NCBI GenBank assembly: GCA_013995675.1
Contig: VWRR01000008.1
Location: forward strand, 496,001-560,000
Length of the DNA stretch: 64,000 nt
Reading direction: 5' to 3'
DNA from: Cyanidiococcus yangmingshanensis
Taxonomy: Eukaryota; Rhodophyta; Bangiophyceae; Cyanidiales; Cyanidiaceae
A program made the translations under genes and the position numbers. Positions 40,321 through 49,702 of the stretch are shown piece by piece. The first letter of the stretch is position 1. Each line of letters opens with the position of its first letter. Below the pieces are notes generated by a model. It did not search any database, was not told the origin of the DNA, and saw only the letters and a list, made by a program, of their open reading frames with translations.

Positions 40321-41852
40321 ATGGCGTCGTTGACAGACGTGTTGCCTGCACGGCTTGATCTGGAGCGACGCCTGGTAGCGCACTATCGATATGGACTGTT
40401 TCTATGCACAAGTGGAACGCAAACGCTTAGGTTTGTCTCCAGAAGTACCTCTTTGTGTATTCCAGTGGGATAGTGTGCTCGCCGTGAGCTATGAAGCGCG
40501 CGCGTTTGGTATTAAGCGCGGTGAGGCCCCGAAGGAGGTCAAAGTCAAGTGCCCCGACTGTGTCCTGGTGCACGTGGAGACGGTCGACGTCCACGGCAAT
40601 CGAACAAATGTCTCCGAGTTGGATATATCCGCGGAGGCAGCTTGCGCGCGCGCTTCGAATACGGTATGTCTCGACCGCTATCGTCAAGAGTCAGAGCTGA
40701 TATTTCGTATCCTGAGTCGCTTCGCCGACTGCGTTGAGCGTTGTTCTATTGACGAAGCATTTATCGAGCTTACCGACATTGTGGATGATTTTGACGAGGC
40801 AATTCGGCTGACGCAGCGCATTCGTGAATGCATTTATTCCGAATTGGGCTACACGTGCAGTGCAGGGATAGCTTGTAACAAAATGTTGGCCAAGTATGCA
40901 AGCGCAACGAACAAACCGAACAAACTGTACAGCCATTCCTTGGAGCGAGACGCGCGCTCTTCTCGCCAAAATTCAGATTGCGCGCGTGCGCGGGCTCGGC
41001 GGAAAGTTCGGGGCTGAGCTCCAGCGACGCTTTCATGTAGAAACGCTTGCCGACTTGTCGTGCTTGTCGCTCTCCGCACTGAGGGATGCTTACGAACCAA
41101 GCACGGCCGAGTGGCTCTTCTGGCTCGCTCGTGGTTATGACCCAAGTCGCGTGGAGCCGCGGGATTGCCCCCGGAGTTTGCTCGCCGCCAAATCGTTCGC
41201 ACCAATCGAGAACTGGGTTGAGGCGCAACGCATCCTCACCCTTCTGGCAGCCAGACTAGATTACCGCATCGAGCAGGATACCAAGAAGCACCACCGTCGT
41301 CCACGCACCTTGTGCATATCATTCACCTGTTCCGCAAACGGAATGCAAGGAGATCGTTTTCATCACATGAGCCGCTCAGGCGTATTTCCCGCGAGCACGA
41401 AGGAGACGCGAGTCAATGCCATCGCTGCCTCAACGGAAAAGTTGCTTCGTTCTGCACGATCGGGGTTTCGCTTCCCCTGTACGCGTTTCATGCTCGAAGC
41501 GACGAATTTCCAAGCCGTCGCGATCGGCGCCAATTCGATTCGACACTATTTGGGGATGCAGGCAAAGCGCTCTCACAAAACGCAACCCTTTGATGCACAG
41601 TCGGCCGAAAGTGAGTGTCAGTCTGGGACGATCCGTGACAGAGCCGCGGTGGCTGCTGGATTTACCTCACAGCAGATTGCGACAGGTCCAGAGAACATCG
41701 CGATTGTCTGCACCACAAACAGTATCGCAGGCGCCAGCTCTGTTTTTGACGTCGCACCCTGGAAGCGCCAGTGTGTTGGCGAATCCAGGACGCCTCGAAG
41801 CCCGTGTATCACCTCCTACTTCTCGCAGCCGAGGAGACCCGAAACACGATAA
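40321..41852 (+). CDS. DNA polymerase eta (RAD30/POLH), Y-family, with two one-base offsets
   Basis: Read through two offsets this gives 509 residues of a Y-family translesion polymerase that copies past UV dimers. The first segment starts MASLTDVLPARL and ends ERRLVAH; the next begins IDMDCFYAQVERKRL, which carries the first metal-binding Asp. Homologues read VAHIDMDCFY without a gap, so the base at 40384 appears surplus. The palm continues LAVSYEARAFGIKRGE and ERCSIDEAFIELTD, with the catalytic SIDE. A second surplus base at 40925 follows TNKPNK and precedes CTAIPW; spacing to VRGLGGKFG agrees with human POLH. The little-finger domain includes RFMLEATNF. The C-terminal PCITSYFSQPRR resembles a degenerate PCNA-binding motif. 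No C2H2 ubiquitin-binding zinc finger is visible. Confidence 0.87.
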
Positions 41853-42084
41853 ATGGTCTCCCATCGAGCCCACCGCGTTATTCCATGTAGCGTCTGCGGG
41901 CTTCTCTAGTAAAAAGCCCTTCGTCGCTAGGCCCGACTTGGCAATTTGCGCTCCGTTCTCACCATGCACTGTTCTAATTTTGCGTCGACACATCACTGTC
42001 GCAGATCCAGATGGATGGAATCGATCAACATTCTGCACACGGCAGCAGTATCTGTGTGCTCTCAGTGAGATCCTTGACTTCATT

Positions 42085-43425
42085 TTACGATCGTAAAATG
42101 AAGAGTGCTCCTCGGGGATGCAACTGGGCATCGCGTAGTGTTAATTGATCCATCTCGTGCTCCTGGAATTTGCGTCTCGGGTACGCGTTCATGAGCGTTA
42201 TGCGGTCACCAAGCCCGGGACGCTGCTGCAGCACGTAATTTGCCACCTCGCGCAACAAGGTCTCATTCGTAAAGTCCGCTTCCAGATTTGATCCGTCTGG
42301 TAGACGCAGCTGCAACCGAGTCACTTTGACTTTGCAAGTCGCCGTCTGAGATGATGTCGTTGTTTCCGTGCAAACTCGTTGTTTCTCCTCAGGCGGATTT
42401 ACCGCGGTCGGATTGCGCTGCATCTCGAGCCGACGCTGGCGGTCCTCCGCAAGCAACTTGCGCAATCGCTCTCGTTCCAATTGTTTTTCGCGTTTTTCTC
42501 GAAATCGCTCCTGCATATCGCGTTTTCTCTGTTCCTCTTCGAGCCGTCGCTTTGCTTCAGCGATTTCCTTCCCGCTACGAAGACGATTCTTCTCCTGCTC
42601 GGCTGCTAGTCTCTTCTCCTCGTCCTCTCTTCGCTTTCGTACCTCCTCCCGCAGTTGTTTCGCCAAACGTTCCTTTTCCTCTTGAGTCTCCTTCGAATTG
42701 CTAGCCTCTGCTTCGGTAACTTCAAACTGCAGGTTTGGATCAATATCATCAACATTTGCTTCTTCATCATGCGCGAAAATCCAATCCATGGCTGCCTGCA
42801 AGGACTCGTTCCGTGTCGCGATGCATGCCTTTATTGCCCTGTTTCTTGGAAATCCCATGGACTCCAATTCGTCCAGGAAACTTTTACGAACATGAACAAG
42901 TTGCGGTGACGCGTGCTCAGGGTCGCTCGACGAGGGCCGCACGATCTCGACGGGCTTGTCAGTCAAGCTGGCTGCGGTTATGTCGTTATCGACTGGTAAT
43001 GGCACCGAATCCACCTTCCCTGAACCAGTCGCAATTTGAGCAGAGTCACCGTCATCTGCAGTTTTCGTGCCCAAGGTGTATCCAGAACCAGAAAACGCAG
43101 GCGGTTTGCCAAAGACCGTTATGGAACGCTCCAGGGCGGAGACATTCGCGCCAACAATTTCATCCACTTTGCAGCCATTTTGAAAGAGTTGAAACGTCGG
43201 CATGGCCCGTACCGAGCACTGCTGCGCAACCTCCTGAGCTTCGTCTACGTTGACTTTCACGAAAAGCACGTGAGCGTACTTGTGCTCTAGCGACTCGAAA
43301 ACCGGCGCCACCATGCGGCAAGGACCACACCAGTCTGCATAAAAATCAACCACAACCAGCTGTTTCCTCGATCCTTCAAGAACTATGCGCTGGAACTCGA
43401 GTGTGCTATGAGCGTGCACCACCAT
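42085..43425 (-). CDS. Thioredoxin-UBA-UBX fusion protein
   Basis: This 446-residue protein joins three modules in one uninterrupted frame. Residues 1-108 are a full thioredoxin domain with active site DFYADWCGPCRMVAPVFE and the cis-proline loop VRAMPTFQLF. Residues about 185-225 form a UBA domain (FLDELESMGFPRNRAIKACI) that would bind ubiquitin. A highly charged coiled coil of about 110 residues follows (KERLAKQLREEVRKRREDEE). The C-terminal 80 residues are a UBX domain (VTRLQLRLPDGSNLEADF), with NAYPRRKF in place of the FPR loop that docks on p97/CDC48. UBA-coiled coil-UBX is the plan of UBXN1/SAKS1; an N-terminal redox-active thioredoxin on that plan is unusual. It could recruit a thiol reductase to ubiquitinated CDC48 clients. 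Cytosolic, as there is no targeting sequence. Confidence 0.9.
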   Translation of the reverse strand: MVVHAHSTLEFQRIVLEGSRKQLVVVDFYADWCGPCRMVAPVFESLEHKYAHVLFVKVNVDEAQEVAQQCSVRAMPTFQLFQNGCKVDEIVGANVSALERSITVFGKPPAFSGSGYTLGTKTADDGDSAQIATGSGKVDSVPLPVDNDITAASLTDKPVEIVRPSSSDPEHASPQLVHVRKSFLDELESMGFPRNRAIKACIATRNESLQAAMDWIFAHDEEANVDDIDPNLQFEVTEAEASNSKETQEEKERLAKQLREEVRKRREDEEKRLAAEQEKNRLRSGKEIAEAKRRLEEEQRKRDMQERFREKREKQLERERLRKLLAEDRQRRLEMQRNPTAVNPPEEKQRVCTETTTSSQTATCKVKVTRLQLRLPDGSNLEADFTNETLLREVANYVLQQRPGLGDRITLMNAYPRRKFQEHEMDQLTLRDAQLHPRGALFILRS

Positions 43426-44625
43426 GTTTGTTGACGTTACCGTGAAAAGAGGTTTTACGGGTACCAGAAACTGCTACGCCGTATGCCGAGGGTTGCGTTC
43501 ACGGACGCAGCCGCCCCGTGGGTCGTGACTGCGCGCCTTCGAATGCCCCCATGATTGATTCAGTTCGTCGCCTGCACAATTCAAGCTCGACGATTGGAAT
43601 CGAGATACTCTGGTTGGTCCCAGCCCCAACTAGATGCCCTATCGGTTATCTCGCTCCAGCGAAGCGAGAGTAGGTCTCACGATCATGGTGTGTCTTTCGT
43701 TGCTGGTGTTTCTTTTGGCTCTGAGAGACGCCAACGGTGCCGAGAGGTATCCACTCGGTTCTGCGACAGTTGCAGAACGAATGGTAGAGAGAGTCGCCCT
43801 CGGTGGAATGCAAACATTCAGGGATGCTTTCCCTTTGGATTTTCCCGAAAGCTACCTGGACCTAATCTGAGTTGATCGAAAGAGCCCGGCAGTCGACTTG
43901 CGGAACCAATGGTGCTTGACTGCCTCCAACGCGAAATATTCTGAATAAATTCGGAAGGAGCGAGATACTTCAACCCGCTTTGTTTAGAACGCAACGAAAG
44001 TGTCTAGCCCGAGACGAGACCAACCTGATGGCGAGCTGCGCAAATATCAAAAACAAAATGACCCCGACTCTGAAGCGACTTGAGGCTTGGGACCTTGCCT
44101 GGGCCCCCAATGCACCATAAATAGAGATTCCAAAAGGGAACGCCCATCATTTGCGCCTGCGCCTTCTAAAGTTCACGCCCTCTCGTGGACGGAATGCGCC
44201 TATGTATGATGGCGCCGCTCCGGACACGGGCGATCGGACGTTGATATACTCGAATGTCGGGGGCTTGAATGAGTTGCTTCAATCAGATCACGCATCGATT
44301 GCATCGGCTTGGTTACATGGATGAAGCTGCAGCTCGGGGAATGCCCAAGTTCGAAAACTACGGCCTCTGAGTAGGATACAATTGGCTGTGATTGTTCCAG
44401 ACGCTTCTCGAGTCTGATTTTGTGCGATTTCCCTAGTTGAAATCGAAGACACGCACAGTCAACGGTTTGAATCCTCACAAGCGGTGGACAACCGCGCCGG
44501 AGCGATATCGATGGAGAGCAGCGATGGTGACTCCCTGATCGCGGCACACGCAACAGGATCGACAACCAAATCGCCAGAACGATGCCGAGCGCGAAACCAG
44601 CATCCAGGTTCGTGTCTGTCCAGTT
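43426..44625. other. Intergenic between thioredoxin-UBX and KAS genes
   Basis: About 1.2 kb between divergent genes. One small membrane-protein frame is listed separately at 43634-43870. Otherwise only frames overlapping the KAS 5' end on the opposite strand occur, and I treat these as chance. The promoters of both flanking genes lie here. Confidence 0.35.
43634..43870 (+). CDS. Possible small secreted or membrane protein (78 aa)
   Basis: An ATG frame encodes a short basic start, one hydrophobic helix (GLTIMVCLSLLVFLLAL), a plausible cleavage site after DANGA, and a 43-residue soluble tail (AERYPLGSATVAERMVERVA onward). The pattern is that of a signal peptide or single-pass anchor. A second ATG at 43685 would start directly at the helix. 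No family recognised. With its orderly layout it is better than random, but it is short and isolated. Confidence 0.35.
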   Translation: MPYRLSRSSEARVGLTIMVCLSLLVFLLALRDANGAERYPLGSATVAERMVERVALGGMQTFRDAFPLDFPESYLDLI

Positions 44626-46254
44626 ATGTCCCATGGCATTCTCATGGCCCTGCCGCCGAGGCCAACGCGCTTGTCCATTATTCGTGTCGGCACGCCCCCT
44701 TGCATGCCCCGTAGGGACGCATCGGCGCGTAGCGTAACATCGACACTCTTGGTTGGAAACGCGAACGCTTTGCAAACACACGCACTATTAACTATGTTTT
44801 TGGGACCTTCAATTTACGTCTACAATTCCGTGAATACTACCGTTTCTGGATTTTTCTTGGCAAAGAGTCGATCGCCACTGGAACGACCTTCTAGAGTCGT
44901 TCCGAGTGCTCGACAGAAGCGCCCTTCGCCGTTGCCGGTGCGCATGGCCATCGCGCGTGGGACCAAAGGTCTGTATCGTGAAATGCCTGACAATACGACA
45001 CGGAAACGTGTCGTGGTCACAGGTATGGGCATAGTGTCCTGCTTCGGCTCGGACGTGGAGACGTTTTACCAGAAACTGCTTGCAGGCGAAAGCGGCGTGC
45101 GGGTAATCGACAAGTTCGACTGTGCCTCCTGGGATACGCACATCGCCGCCTGGATCTCGCCCGATCAGATTCAGACTGATGGTTATATCGCACCGAAGCT
45201 TGCCAGAAGGCTTGATAGTGTGCTGAAGTACACCTTGATCGCAGGGAAGAGAGCGCTGGAACACGCCGGAATTGGGATCGGCACCGAGGCGTTTCAGGCG
45301 CTGCGCAAAGATCGTGTAGGCGCGGTTGTTGGCTCAGGTATGGGTGGCCTCGAGACTCTCGCTGAAGGATGCGAAAAGCTCTCTACTGGTGGCGTTCGGA
45401 GAATGTCCCCATTTTTCATTCCGTACTCCATTACGAATATGGGTTCCTCGTTGCTTGCAATGGAAGGAGATTTGCATGGTCCGAACTACTCTGTTTCGAC
45501 GGCATGCGCCACGAGTAACTATGCAATACATAATTCGTATCTGCATATCATTCAAGGGGATGCAGACGTTATGCTATGTGGAGGCAGCGAAGCAGCGGTC
45601 ATTCCTATCGGCCTCGGCGGGTTTATTGCCTGTCGAGCGCTGAGCAAACGGAACGATGAGCCGACGCGAGCAAGTCGTCCATGGGACAAGCATCGAGACG
45701 GCTTCGTGATGGGTGAAGGCTCTGGTATTCTGGTTCTGGAGTCCCTGGAACACGCCAAAGCCCGCGGGGCACCTATACTCTGCGAGTATCTTGGTGGTGC
45801 GTACACAAATGACGCCTACAGTGTCACTGAACCCATACCAGAAGGCACCGAGGTAGCCAGATGCATCCAATTCGCCCTGACCGATGCAAATGTTGAGCCA
45901 TCGCAAGTCAATTACATCAATGCGCATGCAACCTCAACACCGCTGGGTGACATGGCCGAATATCGGGCTCTGAGCACTGTCTTCGACGCCAAAAAGATAA
46001 CCATGAACGCGACCAAGTCGTTGATAGGGCACGCTCTTGGCGCTGCTGGTGGACTCGAAGCGGTGGCTACAATTATGGGCATTCGCACCGGTGAATTGCA
46101 TCCAACAATCAACGCAGAAGAAACCGAGCCTGAGATTGAGGCCGATATCGTTCCCAACATCAAGAAGAAGATGCAAGTCGAAGTTGGGATCTCATCTAGT
46201 TTCGGTTTTGGTGGCCATAACAGCGTCTGTGTCTTTGCACCGTACATCGAGTAG
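44626..46254 (+). CDS. 3-oxoacyl-ACP synthase (KAS I/II, FabF-type), plastid precursor
   Basis: This 542-residue precursor carries a long Ser/Arg/Pro-rich N-terminal extension (about 125 residues) followed by a complete condensing enzyme beginning KRVVVTGMGIVSCFGSDVET. It elongates acyl-ACP with malonyl-ACP in plastid fatty-acid synthesis. The Cys-His-His triad is visible: STACATSNYAIHNS, NAHATSTPLGDMAEY, and KSLIGHALGAAGGLEA. The GFGFGGHN-type loop near the end is SSFGFGGHNSVCVF. Several downstream ATGs in the extension (for example MFLGPS, MAIARG) could be alternative starts; the first is used because the extension has transit-peptide composition. KAS I versus KAS II cannot be decided by eye. 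Confidence 0.93.
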   Translation: MSHGILMALPPRPTRLSIIRVGTPPCMPRRDASARSVTSTLLVGNANALQTHALLTMFLGPSIYVYNSVNTTVSGFFLAKSRSPLERPSRVVPSARQKRPSPLPVRMAIARGTKGLYREMPDNTTRKRVVVTGMGIVSCFGSDVETFYQKLLAGESGVRVIDKFDCASWDTHIAAWISPDQIQTDGYIAPKLARRLDSVLKYTLIAGKRALEHAGIGIGTEAFQALRKDRVGAVVGSGMGGLETLAEGCEKLSTGGVRRMSPFFIPYSITNMGSSLLAMEGDLHGPNYSVSTACATSNYAIHNSYLHIIQGDADVMLCGGSEAAVIPIGLGGFIACRALSKRNDEPTRASRPWDKHRDGFVMGEGSGILVLESLEHAKARGAPILCEYLGGAYTNDAYSVTEPIPEGTEVARCIQFALTDANVEPSQVNYINAHATSTPLGDMAEYRALSTVFDAKKITMNATKSLIGHALGAAGGLEAVATIMGIRTGELHPTINAEETEPEIEADIVPNIKKKMQVEVGISSSFGFGGHNSVCVFAPYIE

Positions 46255-46988
46255 ATCCAGTGAGTACTCATCTAGAAGACTTTATCACGGATTGAATGGG
46301 AATCCTCATCGTCGTGGTCGAAACGCAATCGCTCTCAAGCTGGTCGTGCTTATGCGCGCTTCGAATCTCGCTACCATGTTTGGCCAATCCTTTCTCGCTG
46401 ATGAAATTTGAGTATGTGCCTTTGTGTAGAGGGTGGAACGGACCTGATCGTTTCTCGCTGAGGTCGAGCATGATTGAACAAGCTCGTGGATACGTGCGTT
46501 GCACGCCATCCCGGCGATCACCACAGGACCACGGAACGAAAGCGCAAAAGACGATTAACATCCCGCGAACTCCTTTTAGACGAGTACTGGCAACCCCATC
46601 GGCAGCATTCCCGCACATGAGGCGTCCTTTTGGCGCGGTGCAAGCAAGTTCCTTACCTGAATATGAGCACATTCATTTCGAAGAGCGCTCTACGACTTGC
46701 TGCGAGCGAAGAGACTGGATTTCGCGTTTCGCTGTGCTGCGGTTCCTGGGACACCAGGAACAGCGCATTTCTAACCGTGGTTAGACACGTATTCCGAGGC
46801 CAGCACAATATCGATGATAGGGCACGCATCTGGCCACAATCCTCACCAGACACTTTTACCGCCAGCTTTTATACCAACACTTCCCGTGATCCATACATCT
46901 CATTGTTAAGAATCTATTCCTGACTCTGCAATTCAGCATATTCGTCTGCAAACGCTTTGCGCCTCACGATTGCTACTTCTGCTTTTGA
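46255..46988. other. Intergenic between convergent KAS and MRS2-like genes
   Basis: About 730 bp. Overlapping frames of 100-160 codons on both strands show no recognisable motif and are not called. No repeat seen. Confidence 0.3.
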
Positions 46989-48707
46989 TCAGCTAGAGAC
47001 GGAAAGCTGGTTCTTTGCAACGGACCAACTTGGGACTGACCGTTTCCGCCACGACATCAAGCCAAATAAAAGACCCCTTCTAGATAATATGAAAACAGAC
47101 AATCCGAGAAAGAGTGCACCGAGTGCTGTGGAGCCAAGAACGGTTACAAGCCAGGGCGCCATTGTGTCCGTGATATTGTACCAGGGACAATTCAAGTTCA
47201 TGCCGAATATATCTGCGACAAAATTCATGGCGAAAAAGGTAGCTGTGCATAGATGCTGGATGACATTGAAGGCAAGCATGCGATTCTGCACGGCATCCAG
47301 TTTGATATCCATCGTCGACTCGGTATCGTTCACTTTTTGATCGAGAAGCTCTGCTCGATTGGAGAGAGACTGCACGAGCTGGTAATAACTCTCGAGCAGC
47401 GTCTCGACGTACTCGTGGTCTAGTGGGTGCCGTGGTGTGTCCGGGTGGTACCGTTTCTCCGTTAAATACATATTACTCATGTCATCGTCTTCGCCGAGTA
47501 CGCGATCAAACAGCCGCAGAAGCCTTTTGATGCGGGACATGAGCAGTGTCAAATGACGCATCTGTAGCCGCATGTTCTCTATTTTGCTCGAGCTCACGGT
47601 GCGATTCAGATCCTGCAGGTGCTTTTCAATCTGTTGCTCAACGGCAACATACAACTCTTCGAGCTCCAGATACGCAGAGATGAACATGCTTTCTAGAACA
47701 TTGAACTCAAAAGCGTTGTAGATATCCAAGCTGGCGCATTGCAGTCTTTCGGTGACGAGACGGACTGCACGCTGTACCCTGTCAACATTATAATTGAACA
47801 GCAAAAGCCGATGTGACTGAATAATAGCCCTAAGGTGGTCATCAAGGACCAAAATAATCGCATTTTCACGAACGAGCAGCACCTGTTCCGATCGAAACGT
47901 TGGATCCATAAAACGAAGGTCCCGCAGTTGCACGGGTTCACATTTGCTGGCCACATCATCGCTCGCATCCGGCGCGATTCTCGGAGCTGAATGGAATACG
48001 TCCAAGTCGAGTGCATCCGCCAAAGGTGTACTGCGCTCAGCCAGTGGTTGTCGTCGACGCGGCGAGGCTCCTTCAACGGCCGCATGCGCTGATAGACGAA
48101 GCTCATCCACGAGCTCCTGCTTCGAGATCGCTCGATGAATGCTTCGTCCGAAAGCATCGAATTCGAGAAATTCCAGTAGGTGCACTTGTCTCCGCATCTT
48201 CTGATCTGCCCTCTTCGTCAGAGAAGCGCGTCGTGACGTCACCATTTCATGATACTCTCGCGCGACAGCTGCAGCAAAACTGAGGCCGTTTCGACGCAGA
48301 GACTCTTCGTCAAGACGCAGATCCGGACCGAACTTGGCATCTGCCGCTTTGGTAGAAAATCTCTGGCTCGCAAAGATGGCCGCCGAAGAAAAAACCTTCC
48401 CGAGCGTTCCACTTCGTTCCAGCTTTTTCTGCGGCTGCCGCTCGCTTCTACCTTGGCCGTTTCCTTGAGCTGCAGAAACAGGGGCTCCGTTTGTTCCCGA
48501 ATGTGCGCCGCTTCCAGGGCTGCTCCGGTGCGACGACGGCCTTGCACTGGAAGCCGACCGTTGCTCTTGGATCGCGCTGTCACCAGCAGAAGCCGCGAGC
48601 GGTGGTGTGGAGCCTCTCGAGCGGTGCAGACGCTCTAGTTCTGCTACCGACAGACCGCGTGTTGCACTGCGGCTCGTGCTTGCGCTACTCGTTTTGCGGT
48701 TACGCAT
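46989..48707 (-). CDS. MRS2/CorA-type magnesium transporter with GMN motif
   Basis: This 572-residue protein is a two-helix CorA/MRS2 Mg2+ channel subunit. The N-terminal 150 residues are Ser/Arg/Ala-rich and low in complexity, compatible with organelle targeting. The soluble domain has VHLLEFLEFDAFGR, RENAIILVLDDHLRAIIQSH, NAFEFNVLESMFISAYLELE, and the MRS2 signature DDDMSNMYLTEKRYHPDTPR with the HEYVETLLESYY helix. The first membrane helix ends NFVADIFGMNLNCPWYN, with the essential Gly-Met-Asn, and a second helix follows (TVLGSTALGALFLGLSVF). By homology it transports Mg2+ across the inner mitochondrial or plastid envelope membrane. It is divergently arranged with a related gene starting at 49703. 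Confidence 0.9.
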   Translation of the reverse strand: MRNRKTSSASTSRSATRGLSVAELERLHRSRGSTPPLAASAGDSAIQEQRSASSARPSSHRSSPGSGAHSGTNGAPVSAAQGNGQGRSERQPQKKLERSGTLGKVFSSAAIFASQRFSTKAADAKFGPDLRLDEESLRRNGLSFAAAVAREYHEMVTSRRASLTKRADQKMRRQVHLLEFLEFDAFGRSIHRAISKQELVDELRLSAHAAVEGASPRRRQPLAERSTPLADALDLDVFHSAPRIAPDASDDVASKCEPVQLRDLRFMDPTFRSEQVLLVRENAIILVLDDHLRAIIQSHRLLLFNYNVDRVQRAVRLVTERLQCASLDIYNAFEFNVLESMFISAYLELEELYVAVEQQIEKHLQDLNRTVSSSKIENMRLQMRHLTLLMSRIKRLLRLFDRVLGEDDDMSNMYLTEKRYHPDTPRHPLDHEYVETLLESYYQLVQSLSNRAELLDQKVNDTESTMDIKLDAVQNRMLAFNVIQHLCTATFFAMNFVADIFGMNLNCPWYNITDTMAPWLVTVLGSTALGALFLGLSVFILSRRGLLFGLMSWRKRSVPSWSVAKNQLSVSS

Positions 48708-49702
48708 TTCGCTCTCCTGATGCCTGGTGTACGCTGTTCAATCGCTGAAGAGGTGCAAGTCCAGGAGCCATACCTTTTCGCGGAAGTTATGGCGCTCCGT
48801 TCTGTTGTGCTTGTGTTTAACGCGCACTCGAGGCAGAGTACACGTAGTTCACAACGCAGAACCCGAAGAAACGCTAATAATGAGACAGCAAACGCGCCGC
48901 AGCTCCAAAGCAGGTGCGTCTACCAGCACGCCGTCACCAAAACAGCAGCGAAAGTGCAGAGGCTATAGGACGTATCAGAGGGCGCTCGTTGTCGTTGTGT
49001 GCTGCTGGACGACGGAGACGACTATGCGATAGCGGCGTCCCAGCCGTCGAGCCTGCCGAAAATGGCCACCCACTCAGATACGCCGCAAGAGCGCACCATC
49101 TCTCGGACGCGCATCCATCGAATCCGCCACCTCGCCGTGGACAGAATCGCGCCGTCGAGCCTATCGCCGTCCCAGAACGATCACGGGAGCCAGGGGTCGT
49201 GTGCGCGTGTCCACGTAACCACGCCGTTCGCAACGTCGCTCTTTTCGCTTAACGAATGCGTGCGAATCTGTTGATCACATGGCACCGCATGAACGAAAAC
49301 GCCAAGATCTCTCGTGCTGCTTCGTTCTGAGACAGCATCGTCGATGTGCATCATGACCATGGTCGCGTTTCAGATAATAGCTCCAGAGTCCCGCTTCGAC
49401 GGTATCTCCCGCCAGAGATACCTGCCGGGCCAGAACACCGACCGAGGCGTTCATGCAGTGGCGTGGACTCCGACGCATTGGCGCTGCTCAGGCTGGACCA
49501 GGACCCAGCAAACGCGCAACCGCTCGCCGTGCTCCTCACTAGGGCAGTGCAGCATCGCCATCATCGAGGCGGACTCGTGCGACGAGGCACGCGGACCGCA
49601 ATGGTCGTGCGCCACCGAGCGAGACATCTCGGCGACAGAGCGCGTTTCCAACGGTCGTAGGTGCTCGAGTCAGACTCGTTGGGTCTCCTGTTCCAGGTTC
49701 AA
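48708..49702. promoter_or_regulatory. Divergent region between the two MRS2-like genes
   Basis: About 1 kb between divergent starts. GC-rich, with open frames on both strands that look like chance (no motifs). Both promoters must lie here. No shared repeated word between the two ends was noticed that would indicate a duplicated promoter. Confidence 0.35.

Noticed and set aside
42351-43253. Plus-strand frames rich in Ser/Arg or Phe/Leu opposite the thioredoxin-UBX gene
   Set aside because: They mirror the Glu/Arg/Lys-rich coiled coil and are explained by its codon use.
44200-44781. 193-codon minus-strand frame upstream of and overlapping the KAS gene
   Set aside because: It lies antisense to the KAS transit peptide and shows no domain.
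46268-46784. Overlapping frames of 134 and 162 codons between KAS and MRS2
   Set aside because: They occupy the same bases on opposite strands, without motifs or sensible composition.
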